This document shows positions 22,301 to 29,780 of a stretch of DNA of 64,000 nt, piece after piece. The DNA comes from CAUZIZ01 sp965219005. GTDB lineage: Bacteria > Acidobacteriota > UBA6911 > RPQK01 > JAJDTT01. The notes under the pieces are model-generated. The model made no database searches. It worked only from the letters and a program-made list of their open reading frames with translations, and was not told where the DNA came from. A program made the position numbers and the translations under genes. The stretch lies in assembly GCA_965219005.1 (NCBI GenBank), contig CBDCMS010000004.1:806001-870000 (forward strand), given 5' to 3'. The first letter of the stretch is position 1, and every line of letters begins with the position of its first letter.

Positions 22301-22540
22301 GGAATGGGAACCACGGCGGTTCCTGCCTTGGGGCAGACTCAGTTCTTCCCCCTCAGCGACCCGTCGCTGCCTAAGCTCTCGCTACCATTCGAGGGAAATG
22401 TCCAATATGAGTGCAGCGTGCCGGTTCATCCATTCTCCCTCTTCCAGAGACAGGAGGACGGAGCTCTCTTCTCGAACGCAGCAGGCTGTCTCGACGAATC
22501 GCCGGCTCCGAATAACCTGACAGGAGGAGGCGCGAACTAG
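19370..22540 (+). CDS. CLCA-like secreted protein: HExxH metalloprotease domain followed by a VWA domain
   Basis: 1,056 residues from ATG 19370, with an excellent AAGGAGGA ribosome site 5-6 nt upstream; the frame extends further upstream but without one. Signal peptide at about 28-48 (ending VVVAQS). A Cys-rich segment (CIGG...CNQNSDC..SSC) is followed by a zincin-type motif HEFVH at 190-194 with DEYE at 201-204, the spacing seen in CLCA proteins (HExxHLRWGVFDEY). The VWA domain begins at about 318 with a MIDAS motif DRSGSMS (325-331), and the T and D MIDAS positions are plausible in the following strands. Beta-sandwich regions fill 490-1050. Animal CLCA proteins are self-cleaving; here the role is unknown, probably extracellular adhesion or proteolysis. 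Confidence 0.8.
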   Translation: MSGTRLLNVIYKGPAAGRTNRDRWRGARLGIILILFVAVGLFPEVVVAQSAMGEIEGRPAPVSRRQCIGGANAGNLCNQNSDCPGSSCQPTNIFNVTVAVRFNASAAQLTQIQNAFSGASQVLFDATDGQAQFGQVSIFNNSTGSNGHFWINSTGGCSADTGSWGSYSGGNVDIGIAAATGANGPSCIAHEFVHLTYDARDEYEARAAGCGALSGGAMCPDPTQGPNSTAAEACLMECCGRVGTELCWGQAAGDNLAAGNHDATNVTEQPVCRSNRSCWDQVGWSWPNTHLVPAGAPDPGTGGQVHTPVVFLQPPSNARLVMVLDRSGSMSLDSPTRLAQLQTAALDVVDIAENGVELGIVSFATTASDDKTIMALGANRNAWTTPVNNLTAVGATNIGDGLQHAYDMIIAAAGVTGSTGVILMTDGVNNRPSGMAATDLQSKIDLLLMNNIPVWVTCTGDDLGLDSQCAEIASGTNGSYVDSSDSAEVPERFVGFYEQIAGRSPTKSVRGDAKGTEQPLQFLVEKGARVATFTVQWTAPNAEAVVLVLDPSGQTLQTLDIKQGRYLRVMKPSPGIWNVRIDFIGNFPADEEYVVKTYVDNPQVNALAALRQPVIQPGETFEICSRPLLEVPLNGLTISGHVQTPSGNLIPIFLFDDGGLQSSSLDEIAEDGKYCATFKDTDERGAYIFHLDVVANGAKAVEHEHPGIEFIAPEVVDFERLIELSGTVVDRPRKQSTELWNFEGKALGGRIAATINGCLVAISTEPGQSAQEVAAKFAAAINENECLKAQGITATATGGIVSVSGLDVDVTDTIITDQGIRHETIPTLPVQDFATAVRGDNSLTEVVFVQGADTLPKTAASAVFRSQQGEALDAKSVELTPNSTSSVLFKSERGLEVGHVETVVSPGVVASEIIRLSIPGVGELPPIGVPPSPPCEKPVVALKKNAELDTGVALANTTGENASCDWAIYSGTEGSLVGMGTTAVPALGQTQFFPLSDPSLPKLSLPFEGNVQYECSVPVHPFSLFQRQEDGALFSNAAGCLDESPAPNNLTGGGAN

Positions 22541-22556
22541 ATTTCAGATGGTCTGC

Positions 22557-23792
22557 CTATAGGTAGGTGTTGAACCACTCATTGATTCTGAGCTCGACCT
22601 CCGATGGGATACTGTGTCCTTGACCGTGATTGAGAAGTCCGAGCCTGGCTGGGTCGCCGTAGAGCCGATAGGCTGGCATCGCAGCGTGGATGAAGGGGGA
22701 GCTCTTGACACCGTCTGTGCCTTCACCGGCTAGCAGCAGAAAGGGGCGAGGAGCGATCAGGGCCATCACTTCCTGGTGGTCGTGACCGAACTGTTTGATC
22801 CCGGGGCCCAGGTACCAGGAGGCGTACCAGTTGGAAAAGTGAGCTCCAATTCCAGGTTCACTGGAGATGGCAGCACGGACCCGCTCATCGAAGGCCGCCA
22901 GATAGAAAGATTCTTTGGCGCCTAGAGAGTGTCCGAAGGCTCCTAAACGGCTGCTGTCCACTTCGTCCACCTGCTCCAGGACGTCCAGACCGCGTTGGGC
23001 GTCGAAAAGCATCTTGGCCATCCCCGTGGAGTTGGGATGCCGCACCTGGAATTGGTGGACTCGGACTTCCCAGGCATGACGAACCCAATTACTCGGTGGC
23101 TTGAACCAATGTGGGTCGTTCTGGCTTCCGGGATGCTGTTCCTGGCAGGAGGAGGGCAGCGCGCCTTCGTCGACATCCTCCCACAAAAAGCAGGCGGGAG
23201 AGAACGTCACGAAACCCTGCTGGGCCAGCTTGAGGCCGAGGGCCAGCTGGTTTTTCCCTTCCACTCCCGCCGGCTGTCGAATGGTGTTATGCGTGGTCGC
23301 GTGGAGGACCACGATGCCGGGGGCTTTTCCGGATAGCTTCCTGGGTTTGATCAGGTAGCCGCGGACCCTGCGGCCAGGCTCGCCCTCGTACTCTACCAGT
23401 TGACGAATAACCCCAGGGGGCGACTGGACCGGACCCGTGCCATTGCTGGCGGGTTGTTCGGTGATGAACTCCAGCCGGGGAGGGTTGGGATTCTGGGGTA
23501 AGGGACCCAGGTAATCCAGCCAGGAGCGTCGTATCTCGTCGCGGCGTTGACGCCAGGCGTGGAGAGATCCAACCAGGGTCCCGTCTTCCCTCGCCAAGGC
23601 AGAGGCAAGAGGCGTTTGTCCTTCCATACTCGGACGCTGCACCTGGGCCAGCCAGGGGACGTTCCGGGCATGCGACTGACCTCGGGCAGAGAAGGTGGAT
23701 GCCGCCGCCGCACCCAGCGAGGCCACCAGACACTCCCGACGAGAAAGGACTCGACCAGATTTAGGATAGCTACGAGACGTGGATTGTTTCAT
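22557..23792 (-). CDS. Tat-exported alpha/beta hydrolase (acetyl-xylan-esterase/dienelactone-hydrolase-like)
   Basis: 411 residues. A Tat leader SRRECLVASLG lies at about 17-27. The hydrolase fold contains the nucleophile elbow GHSLGAKES with Ser289, oxyanion-region text GIVVLHATTHNT (about 159-170), and a C-terminal catalytic-His candidate in NHGQGHSIP. The family removes acyl groups from carbohydrates or cleaves esters; the substrate is unknown. It converges with the CLCA-like gene (16 nt between the stops), so the two are separate units. No strong ribosome site is visible at this ATG. Confidence 0.85.
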   Translation of the reverse strand: MKQSTSRSYPKSGRVLSRRECLVASLGAAAASTFSARGQSHARNVPWLAQVQRPSMEGQTPLASALAREDGTLVGSLHAWRQRRDEIRRSWLDYLGPLPQNPNPPRLEFITEQPASNGTGPVQSPPGVIRQLVEYEGEPGRRVRGYLIKPRKLSGKAPGIVVLHATTHNTIRQPAGVEGKNQLALGLKLAQQGFVTFSPACFLWEDVDEGALPSSCQEQHPGSQNDPHWFKPPSNWVRHAWEVRVHQFQVRHPNSTGMAKMLFDAQRGLDVLEQVDEVDSSRLGAFGHSLGAKESFYLAAFDERVRAAISSEPGIGAHFSNWYASWYLGPGIKQFGHDHQEVMALIAPRPFLLLAGEGTDGVKSSPFIHAAMPAYRLYGDPARLGLLNHGQGHSIPSEVELRINEWFNTYL

Positions 23793-24027
23793 TTGATTCA
23801 GAGTACGGATCTAGGGATCTAGAAACAAGCCTGAGGTGCGGATCTCGGCGTGCTTCGCTGGAACCACGACCTATCGAAGCATCGTTTATCTGTCTCCTTG
23901 CAAGCACCCGGGAGTCCCAGTAGACTCCGAAGACGGTTCATTTTTTGCCGGTCTTTTATCCCTGATCGGGTGGTCAGGTCCTGTTGGCCTCTTGTGATCG
24001 GGCCTTTGGCGCCTCGGGAGAAGGAAC

Positions 24028-25905
24028 ATGAGAGAGAGAATTATCTTGTCAGCTCTAGTGATGGTGGTGGTCCTCGTGATCGGGATGGGCTCACCTGACG
24101 GCCTCCTTTGGGCTGGGAAGGGAACCCGCACCGCGGTTCGGGGACTGCGTGGAGCTGTGACGGCCGGGCACCCTCTGGTGGCAGATGTGGGGATGGAGAT
24201 CTTCAAGCGGGGGGGCAACGCCGTGGATTCTGGCGTGGCCATGTTGCTAGCGGCCTCTGTTGTTGAGTTCAACTCCTTCGGGTTCGGAGGGGAGATGCCG
24301 ACTCTCATCTACTCGCCCCGAGAACGGCGTGTGGTAGCCGTCAACGGCAATACCCGGGCTCCCAAGGCGGCCAGCATCGGCTGGTTTCGGGAGCAGGGAT
24401 ACACGCTCATCCCGGCGGATGGATTCATGCCGGCGGGTGTGTGCGCAGTGCCAGCAGCCATTGTGCTCAGTCTGGAGCGCTATGGTACGCTTTCCTTCTC
24501 TGAGATTGTCCAGGGTGCCATTCGGTTGGCAGAGGGATTCCCTGTGGACGCACGCTGGCGAAAGTACGTCGGGAGGAAGGAAACGGCGAAGTATCGGGGA
24601 CCCAAGACCTTCCGTACGGAGTGGCCCAGTTCGGCCGCCGTGCTGCTCCACGACGGCAGGGTGCCGGGAGTGGGAGAGGTCACTCGCAACCCGGACCTGG
24701 CCGGCACCTTTCGACGCCTGGCGAAAGCGGAGAAGGACATCTTGAAGAAAGGCGGTGACCGGAAATCGGCACTCAGGGCGGTTCACGACTATTTCTACAA
24801 AGGCCCAATCGCCCAGGAGTTGGTCGAGTTTTCCCAGGGGTTCAAGGTTCGTGACGGTGAGGACGGCTACCATCACGGCCTTCTGACAATCGAGGATTTC
24901 GCCGATTACGAGGCCAGGATCCAGGAGCCCTGGAGCATCGACTACCGGGGCTATCAGGTCTACAAGTGCGGACCCTGGACCCAGGGGCCTGTATTCCTCC
25001 AGCAACTCGCCTTGCTGGAAGGCTACGATCTTGCCTCCCTGGGACACAACAGCGCCGACTACCTGCACCTCTGGCTGGAGACGGCCAAACTGGCTCACGC
25101 CGATAAGGAGAAGTACTACGGCGATCCCGACTTCGTGTATGTTCCGCGCCAGGGTCTACTGTCCAAGGGGTACGCCAAGTTGAGGAGGCAGCTCCTCGAT
25201 TGGACGAAAGCCTCCCTGGATCTGCGTCCAGGAGATCCTTTCCCCTTTGATGCCCATCCCGAGAAACGGCCGTCCAATCTGAGTCTGGCTCCTGTCGAGC
25301 CCGGGTTGAAAGATGACGGTACCACCGGCGTCCGTGCGGTGGACTCTCACGGGACCATCTTCTCCTCTACACCCAGCGGCGGGTGGCCAGCCTCCTCACC
25401 TATTGTCCCGGGACTGGGCTTCTGCCTTGGCAGCCGAGTCCAGATGTTCTATCTGGAGGAGGGACTGGCCAAGTCCCTGGCCCCGGGCAAACAGCCTTCC
25501 ACCAGCCTCACCCCTAGCCTGGTCATGAAGGACGGTCGCCCCTGGATGGGTTTCGGCATGCCGGGAGGAGATCAACAGGATCAGGGAACGCTTCAGTTCT
25601 TCCTGAACGTGGTGGACTTCGACATGCGATTGCAGGACGCGCTGGATGCCCCCAAGGTCTGGACCAAGCATTTTCCCGGTCTCTTCTATCCCCACAAGGC
25701 GGACCCCGGCCGAGCCTTCCTGGAAGGGCGACTCGCCAACCTGGAGGAGATCGCTGTTGATCTGCGCCAACGGGGTCACAAGATCACGGTGGCCAATCCC
25801 TGGAGTGGCGACAACACCATGGTGGTGATGATTGATCCCAGGACGGGCACCCTGGTGGCGGCAACCAATCCACGCATGGAGGGCAGCACGGCGCTCGCCT
25901 GGTAG
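24028..25905 (+). CDS. Gamma-glutamyltransferase family protein
   Basis: 625 residues with a signal peptide (about 1-30). The N-terminal part carries GGNAVDSGVAMLLAASVVE, diagnostic for gamma-glutamyltransferases. The autoprocessing/nucleophile region is DDGTTGVRAVDSHG, with Thr432 the predicted N-terminal nucleophile of the small subunit after self-cleavage (TT-x-x-x-x-VD pattern). GMPGGDQQDQG near residue 511 corresponds to the conserved glycine-rich loop. The family hydrolyses or transfers gamma-glutamyl groups from glutathione and related amides in the periplasm. It is flanked by repeats, with no operon partner. Confidence 0.9.
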   Translation: MRERIILSALVMVVVLVIGMGSPDGLLWAGKGTRTAVRGLRGAVTAGHPLVADVGMEIFKRGGNAVDSGVAMLLAASVVEFNSFGFGGEMPTLIYSPRERRVVAVNGNTRAPKAASIGWFREQGYTLIPADGFMPAGVCAVPAAIVLSLERYGTLSFSEIVQGAIRLAEGFPVDARWRKYVGRKETAKYRGPKTFRTEWPSSAAVLLHDGRVPGVGEVTRNPDLAGTFRRLAKAEKDILKKGGDRKSALRAVHDYFYKGPIAQELVEFSQGFKVRDGEDGYHHGLLTIEDFADYEARIQEPWSIDYRGYQVYKCGPWTQGPVFLQQLALLEGYDLASLGHNSADYLHLWLETAKLAHADKEKYYGDPDFVYVPRQGLLSKGYAKLRRQLLDWTKASLDLRPGDPFPFDAHPEKRPSNLSLAPVEPGLKDDGTTGVRAVDSHGTIFSSTPSGGWPASSPIVPGLGFCLGSRVQMFYLEEGLAKSLAPGKQPSTSLTPSLVMKDGRPWMGFGMPGGDQQDQGTLQFFLNVVDFDMRLQDALDAPKVWTKHFPGLFYPHKADPGRAFLEGRLANLEEIAVDLRQRGHKITVANPWSGDNTMVVMIDPRTGTLVAATNPRMEGSTALAW

Positions 25906-25949
25906 GAGGAACCCCCTATTCTCGGGGCTTCGCTTGGAGTGTCAAGGTT

Positions 25950-26045
25950 GGGGAGACTGCACTGTTGTCCGACTCTCTCCTCGGAACGTGGGCTCATGTT
26001 GCAGACGAGTAAAGTCGTTCGCGGCTCCGTGGACTTGGTTTGCTT
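25950..26045 (+). repeat. Dispersed intergenic repeat, short copy
   Basis: It contains CTGTTGTCCGACTCTCTCC, TCGGAACGTGGGCTCATGTT and AAGTCGTTCGCGGCTCCG, the core of the repeat family seen at 10367-10630 and 58505-58890. Neither flanking CAAGTTTCAG end is present, so it is truncated. Confidence 0.75.
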
Positions 26046-26202
26046 TCCGGCAGTTCTGGTCTTTGTCGTTCTCTTTGACCGCAAACGATCGCGCCGTTGC
26101 CCTTGGCTTAGACCATAGGGTCATGCGGCTTTGGTACGATCTGCGGAATCGTCCTGGTCCAGGCGCTGGGATTTCGCACCTACTCAGATCCGGAGGCTAT
26201 CA

Positions 26203-26937
26203 ATGGAGTCGAATAGTGGGGAAAGAGCTGTAAGATTCGGAGAGTGGACTGCTGGCTGCTACAACATTGCCAAGATCGTTGCTCTGTTGGGCGCGGCACT
26301 CTGGACCTTGTTCGAGTGGAACGTTTCGATCTTCCCCAGAGAGTCGCACCAGGATTTCTTGCGGAAGGCCCAGAAGAGAACCGACCTCGCAGTGAAGATG
26401 GGCACGATTAGGCCCGAGCGCCTGGATCGACCGGCAGGGCAATCCGGGTCTGAATCGGGTGCACGGCACGATCTACTGATTCAGGGCGAGTGCACTTTTA
26501 CCAATGAAAGAGATTTTCCGATCGCTCTGCAGTCGAAAGCTCTGGTCTTGAGATTTGCTACGGGTATCGAGGAGCTTGCTGCTCCAGACATGGGGGAAAC
26601 CACGGGGTTTGCGCCCTTTCAGATCAACTGGTCGCGAGACCACAAGGTCGAGACGGAGGCGGCGTTTGGTCCCGTCAACGAAGGCGAAGGAGCGTCGATT
26701 CTTGAACAGGGTGGGATGAATGTCGTTCCCTTTTTTGCGCCTGTGTCAGTCCTCTGGCAACCCTCTGAGCAACAGAGGCTAGTGGAGCTGGACCTCGAGT
26801 TCTACGTCTACGGTGTCCATCCGGAGACCAGCGAAGAGATTGAAGGTTCCCGACAGGTCAAACGTATTGCCCACCGAATGCTGCTCAAGCGGATCGGCCA
26901 GAGTCGGACGATAGGTCGGACTTCCCGCCGGCGCTAG
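26203..26937 (+). CDS. Hypothetical membrane-anchored protein
   Basis: 244 residues from ATG 26203, which has GGAGG 7-8 nt upstream. One membrane span at about 20-40 (IAKIVALLGAALWTLFEW) anchors a soluble C-terminal region of mixed beta type (LLIQGECTFTNERDFPIALQ) that is presumably outside the membrane. The C-terminus is strongly basic (RTIGRTSRRR). No family is recognised. It is monocistronic, after a repeat copy and before a VOC gene. Confidence 0.7.
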   Translation: MESNSGERAVRFGEWTAGCYNIAKIVALLGAALWTLFEWNVSIFPRESHQDFLRKAQKRTDLAVKMGTIRPERLDRPAGQSGSESGARHDLLIQGECTFTNERDFPIALQSKALVLRFATGIEELAAPDMGETTGFAPFQINWSRDHKVETEAAFGPVNEGEGASILEQGGMNVVPFFAPVSVLWQPSEQQRLVELDLEFYVYGVHPETSEEIEGSRQVKRIAHRMLLKRIGQSRTIGRTSRRR

Positions 26938-27109
26938 GGCTGGTATCCAGCCTTGTCGACGACGTTCTTCAAGGGTAGGATCAAAGCTGTCGGCCTTGAT
27001 GTGGTTCGGACGAGGGCGCGACTGGAGGCGTTGGAGTTGTGGGTTAATCCTTAATTTGCGGGCGCACGAGCATTCTCAATCGAGGACCCCGTTTTCCGGA
27101 GGTAGAATC

Positions 27110-27517
27110 ATGAAGGCGCTAGAACATGCAGCGATTATCGCAGACGACCCTGAGGCCCTGGTTGACTGGTATTGCACCACTCTGGGTTTTGAATTGATCA
27201 CCAAGGGTGATCTGGTTCTCGATGGCAATCAGCTCACCTACCATTTTCTGGGCTTGCCTGGAGGAGCACTGCTCGAGGTCCTTCCTTCGAACAAGAAATC
27301 CCGCTCCAAGAAGGCCCCCGACGACGCAGGGATTCGGCACCTGGCTTTTCTGGTTGAGGACTTTGAAGCGTCTTGCCAGTCGCTTCGGGAAAAGGGACTG
27401 GATCTCGGCACTGAGCGGGAGTTGCCCGACGGGACCAAGCTGGTGTTCTTCCCTGATCCAGAGGGAAACCTATTGCAGCTGGTCTATCGCACCAAGGTTC
27501 TTCGTCCCTGGCTGTAG
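27110..27517 (+). CDS. VOC family (glyoxalase/bleomycin-resistance fold) protein
   Basis: 135 residues from ATG 27110, with GGAGG 8 nt upstream. Two beta-alpha-beta-beta-beta modules are visible: LEHAAIIADDPEALVDWYCTTLG and IRHLAFLVEDFEASCQSL, ending in the family phrase FFPDPEGNLLQLVYR with the C-terminal metal-site Glu. Members are metal-dependent isomerases, dioxygenases or resistance proteins; the substrate cannot be inferred. No signal peptide. Confidence 0.9.
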   Translation: MKALEHAAIIADDPEALVDWYCTTLGFELITKGDLVLDGNQLTYHFLGLPGGALLEVLPSNKKSRSKKAPDDAGIRHLAFLVEDFEASCQSLREKGLDLGTERELPDGTKLVFFPDPEGNLLQLVYRTKVLRPWL

Positions 27518-27557
27518 GGAACTTGACCGGGGATCGGTGGCGCTGGCCCGATAGAAG

Positions 27558-28586
27558 TCAGCGCGCTCTCCAGTAGCGGTAGTGAGCCAATCCCACGAGG
27601 GCATTGCAAGTAGTGTTCAGGCGGAGCTCCAGTGATTGTTCGTTGCCGTCCCCTCCCACCGCATCACCCCACCACTGTCCGTCGGGCTGCTGGTGTTGGA
27701 GGATGTAGGAGGCAATTTGCCTTGCCGCCACCCGATAGGGTTCATCGGGTGCCACCTGGTACAACTCGGCCAGGCCCCAGAGGAACTTGTGGGCTTCGAC
27801 ACAGCTGTAGATCCCTTCGGCCCCGGTCAAGATAGTGTTCGTGTATTGCCGGGCAGCCTCGAGGTACTTGTTCTCCCTGGTCAGGCGGTAGAGCTTGACC
27901 AGGAACACCTGAACTGGTCCCAGGCGGGCAGGGCGCTGTTTGATTCCCCCTCGATCCACGTAGTCCCGGCTTGTCTGCTGTAGCAGCAGCTGACGGGTTC
28001 CATCTGATTTGTATTCGAGGGCCAGATAAATCCCGCTCTCGCGGTCAGGTTGCATCTCCAACAGGGCGATCAAGAAATCCGCAGTTCGCCGTGCCGCGGT
28101 CACGTGACCCGTGGCCAGTAGCCCGAGTCCCGCGAATCCAGCGGTCATTGCATGCTCGACGCTATTACCACTATCGAGCGCGGCCTTGGTGTCCCGGAGT
28201 CCACCCGTGTCCGGATTCTGATGGGTAAGGATGTCTTGGGCCAGCGGAAGGGCAATATCATATCGGCCGCACATCTCGGCACCCCACACCAGCCAGCCGC
28301 GATCGTAGGTATTGGTCCATCGGGACGCTTCCTGCTCTGCCGGGATTTCCAGCTGACCACGGTCTCCCAGGAATCGGGAGGCGATCCAGTCCAGGCTGGA
28401 GAACGCCGACTGGAACGCGCCATTGATGGCGAGACTCGCTGGAACCTTGTAGTAGAGCCCAGCCTGGTCCGAAGCGAGAATGCTGCCCCGCTCATCCATC
28501 ATAGATTCGATCCAGCGGCAGCCTCTGTCGAGGCTCTCAGCCAACTGCTGCTCGCCAGGGGTCTCGTTCGGTTCTGTCACGGACAT
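27558..28586 (-). CDS. Alpha/alpha-toroid (six-hairpin-like) protein of unknown function
   Basis: 342 residues from ATG 28586, preceded by GGAGGGG. Repeated helical pairs recall prenyltransferase/terpenoid-cyclase or six-hairpin glycosidase folds: NPDTGGLRDTKAAL, ILQHQQPDGQWWGDAVGG and GAEGIYSCVEAHKFLWGLAELY. No catalytic DxDD box is visible and no signal peptide, so it is probably cytoplasmic. It starts 28 nt downstream of the HtpX-like gene on the same strand and may be co-transcribed. Confidence 0.75.
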   Translation of the reverse strand: MSVTEPNETPGEQQLAESLDRGCRWIESMMDERGSILASDQAGLYYKVPASLAINGAFQSAFSSLDWIASRFLGDRGQLEIPAEQEASRWTNTYDRGWLVWGAEMCGRYDIALPLAQDILTHQNPDTGGLRDTKAALDSGNSVEHAMTAGFAGLGLLATGHVTAARRTADFLIALLEMQPDRESGIYLALEYKSDGTRQLLLQQTSRDYVDRGGIKQRPARLGPVQVFLVKLYRLTRENKYLEAARQYTNTILTGAEGIYSCVEAHKFLWGLAELYQVAPDEPYRVAARQIASYILQHQQPDGQWWGDAVGGDGNEQSLELRLNTTCNALVGLAHYRYWRAR

Positions 28587-28614
28587 GGAGCCCCTCCGCT
28601 TTGATTGGTCATGG

Positions 28615-29574
28615 CTAATAGGAGAGTGCACTGATTCGCCACGGGGCTACCCGAACGGGAATTGTCCTTGGCATTGTTGCCTCAAGGTAACGCGGATAAT
28701 CCTCTCTGGGCGGACTTTGTGGGGCTGCCTCCAGCTCCAGCAGACGCTGAATTCGCTCCTCGGTCTCGGGGTGCGTGCGAAACAGAGACAGGGACGGTAC
28801 TCGGTGTCCAACTGGGAAGATCCGTTGTAGCCATCCTTTTTGGATGCGTTCCATTTTCGCCAATGCTCTTGCCAAACCGCGTGGATTGCCTGTCAAGCGG
28901 GCGGCGTCCAGGTCGGCTTCAAACTCTCGGGTTCGAGAGAGTGCCAGTTGCAGGAGCGCGCTGGCTGTCGGCGCGCTGATCAGGAGCAAGACGAGCAGCC
29001 AGGGGAACTGGTACGCATCCATCATCAACATGGGAAGATTGAATAGCAGCATAAGCTGTCCAATCCAGGAAAGAGTCCCTGTCACCCGGCTGACCCCGTC
29101 GGCGAGCCCCATGACCCAGAGGTCGTTGTTGCGAATGTGGCTGACTTCGTGGGCGAGAACACCGGCCAACTCCTCCTGGTTGAGAGTCCGGAGGAGGCCA
29201 TCGGTGAGGCCCAGGGCGGCATCATTGCGCCCCCCGACAGCGAACGCATTGACCACTCGGCTGGGTACATAGTAGAGGTTGGGCAAACCAGGCAGTTGTG
29301 CTCGTTTAGCCAGAGTGCTTACGATACGGAACAAGCCGGGGGCTTCATAGGGCGAAAGCGGGCGGGCCTGATGCAGACGAAGGACTAGTCTCGGCGAAAC
29401 CTTTGGCCCGAGTAGGAGAAAGAGCGATCCCAGTAGCATCAGCCACAGCAGTCCATCGCTGCCAGTCAGAGACCACCCCATCGCTGCCAGCAACCCCAGC
29501 ATCCCCGTAACCAACAGGACCGACTGCAAGAAATTGGCGACTTTCCGTTTCACAACTCGTTCTCTGCGAATCAT
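28615..29574 (-). CDS. HtpX-like M48 membrane zinc metalloprotease
   Basis: 319 residues. Two N-terminal spans (about 15-55) and two central spans (about 155-205) flank the active-site motif AHEVSHIRNND (His142, Glu143, His146). The third zinc ligand is likely the Glu in TREFEADLDAARL near residue 216. HtpX-type proteases degrade misfolded membrane proteins at the cytoplasmic face. ATG 29574 has AAGGAGAGG 3-4 nt upstream. I leave the symbol empty because M48B paralogues differ in role. Confidence 0.88.
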   Translation of the reverse strand: MIRRERVVKRKVANFLQSVLLVTGMLGLLAAMGWSLTGSDGLLWLMLLGSLFLLLGPKVSPRLVLRLHQARPLSPYEAPGLFRIVSTLAKRAQLPGLPNLYYVPSRVVNAFAVGGRNDAALGLTDGLLRTLNQEELAGVLAHEVSHIRNNDLWVMGLADGVSRVTGTLSWIGQLMLLFNLPMLMMDAYQFPWLLVLLLISAPTASALLQLALSRTREFEADLDAARLTGNPRGLARALAKMERIQKGWLQRIFPVGHRVPSLSLFRTHPETEERIQRLLELEAAPQSPPREDYPRYLEATMPRTIPVRVAPWRISALSY

Positions 29575-29780
29575 GGACCTCTCCTTCGATCCTTCGGTTT
29601 AGACGATTCTTGCGGGACCCTTACTATTTAAGATCTGATCGGTTCGGTTCCAAGTCAGCAGCCAAACTTTCTCGAAACTCGCCAATCGGTGGCACCGCAC
29701 AGATGTACTCTGTCCCCAATTCCCGAGACCCGGTCGCTGACTTGGTGGAGTCGGCGTCTTTCGCTACGAGCTTAGTGTAC

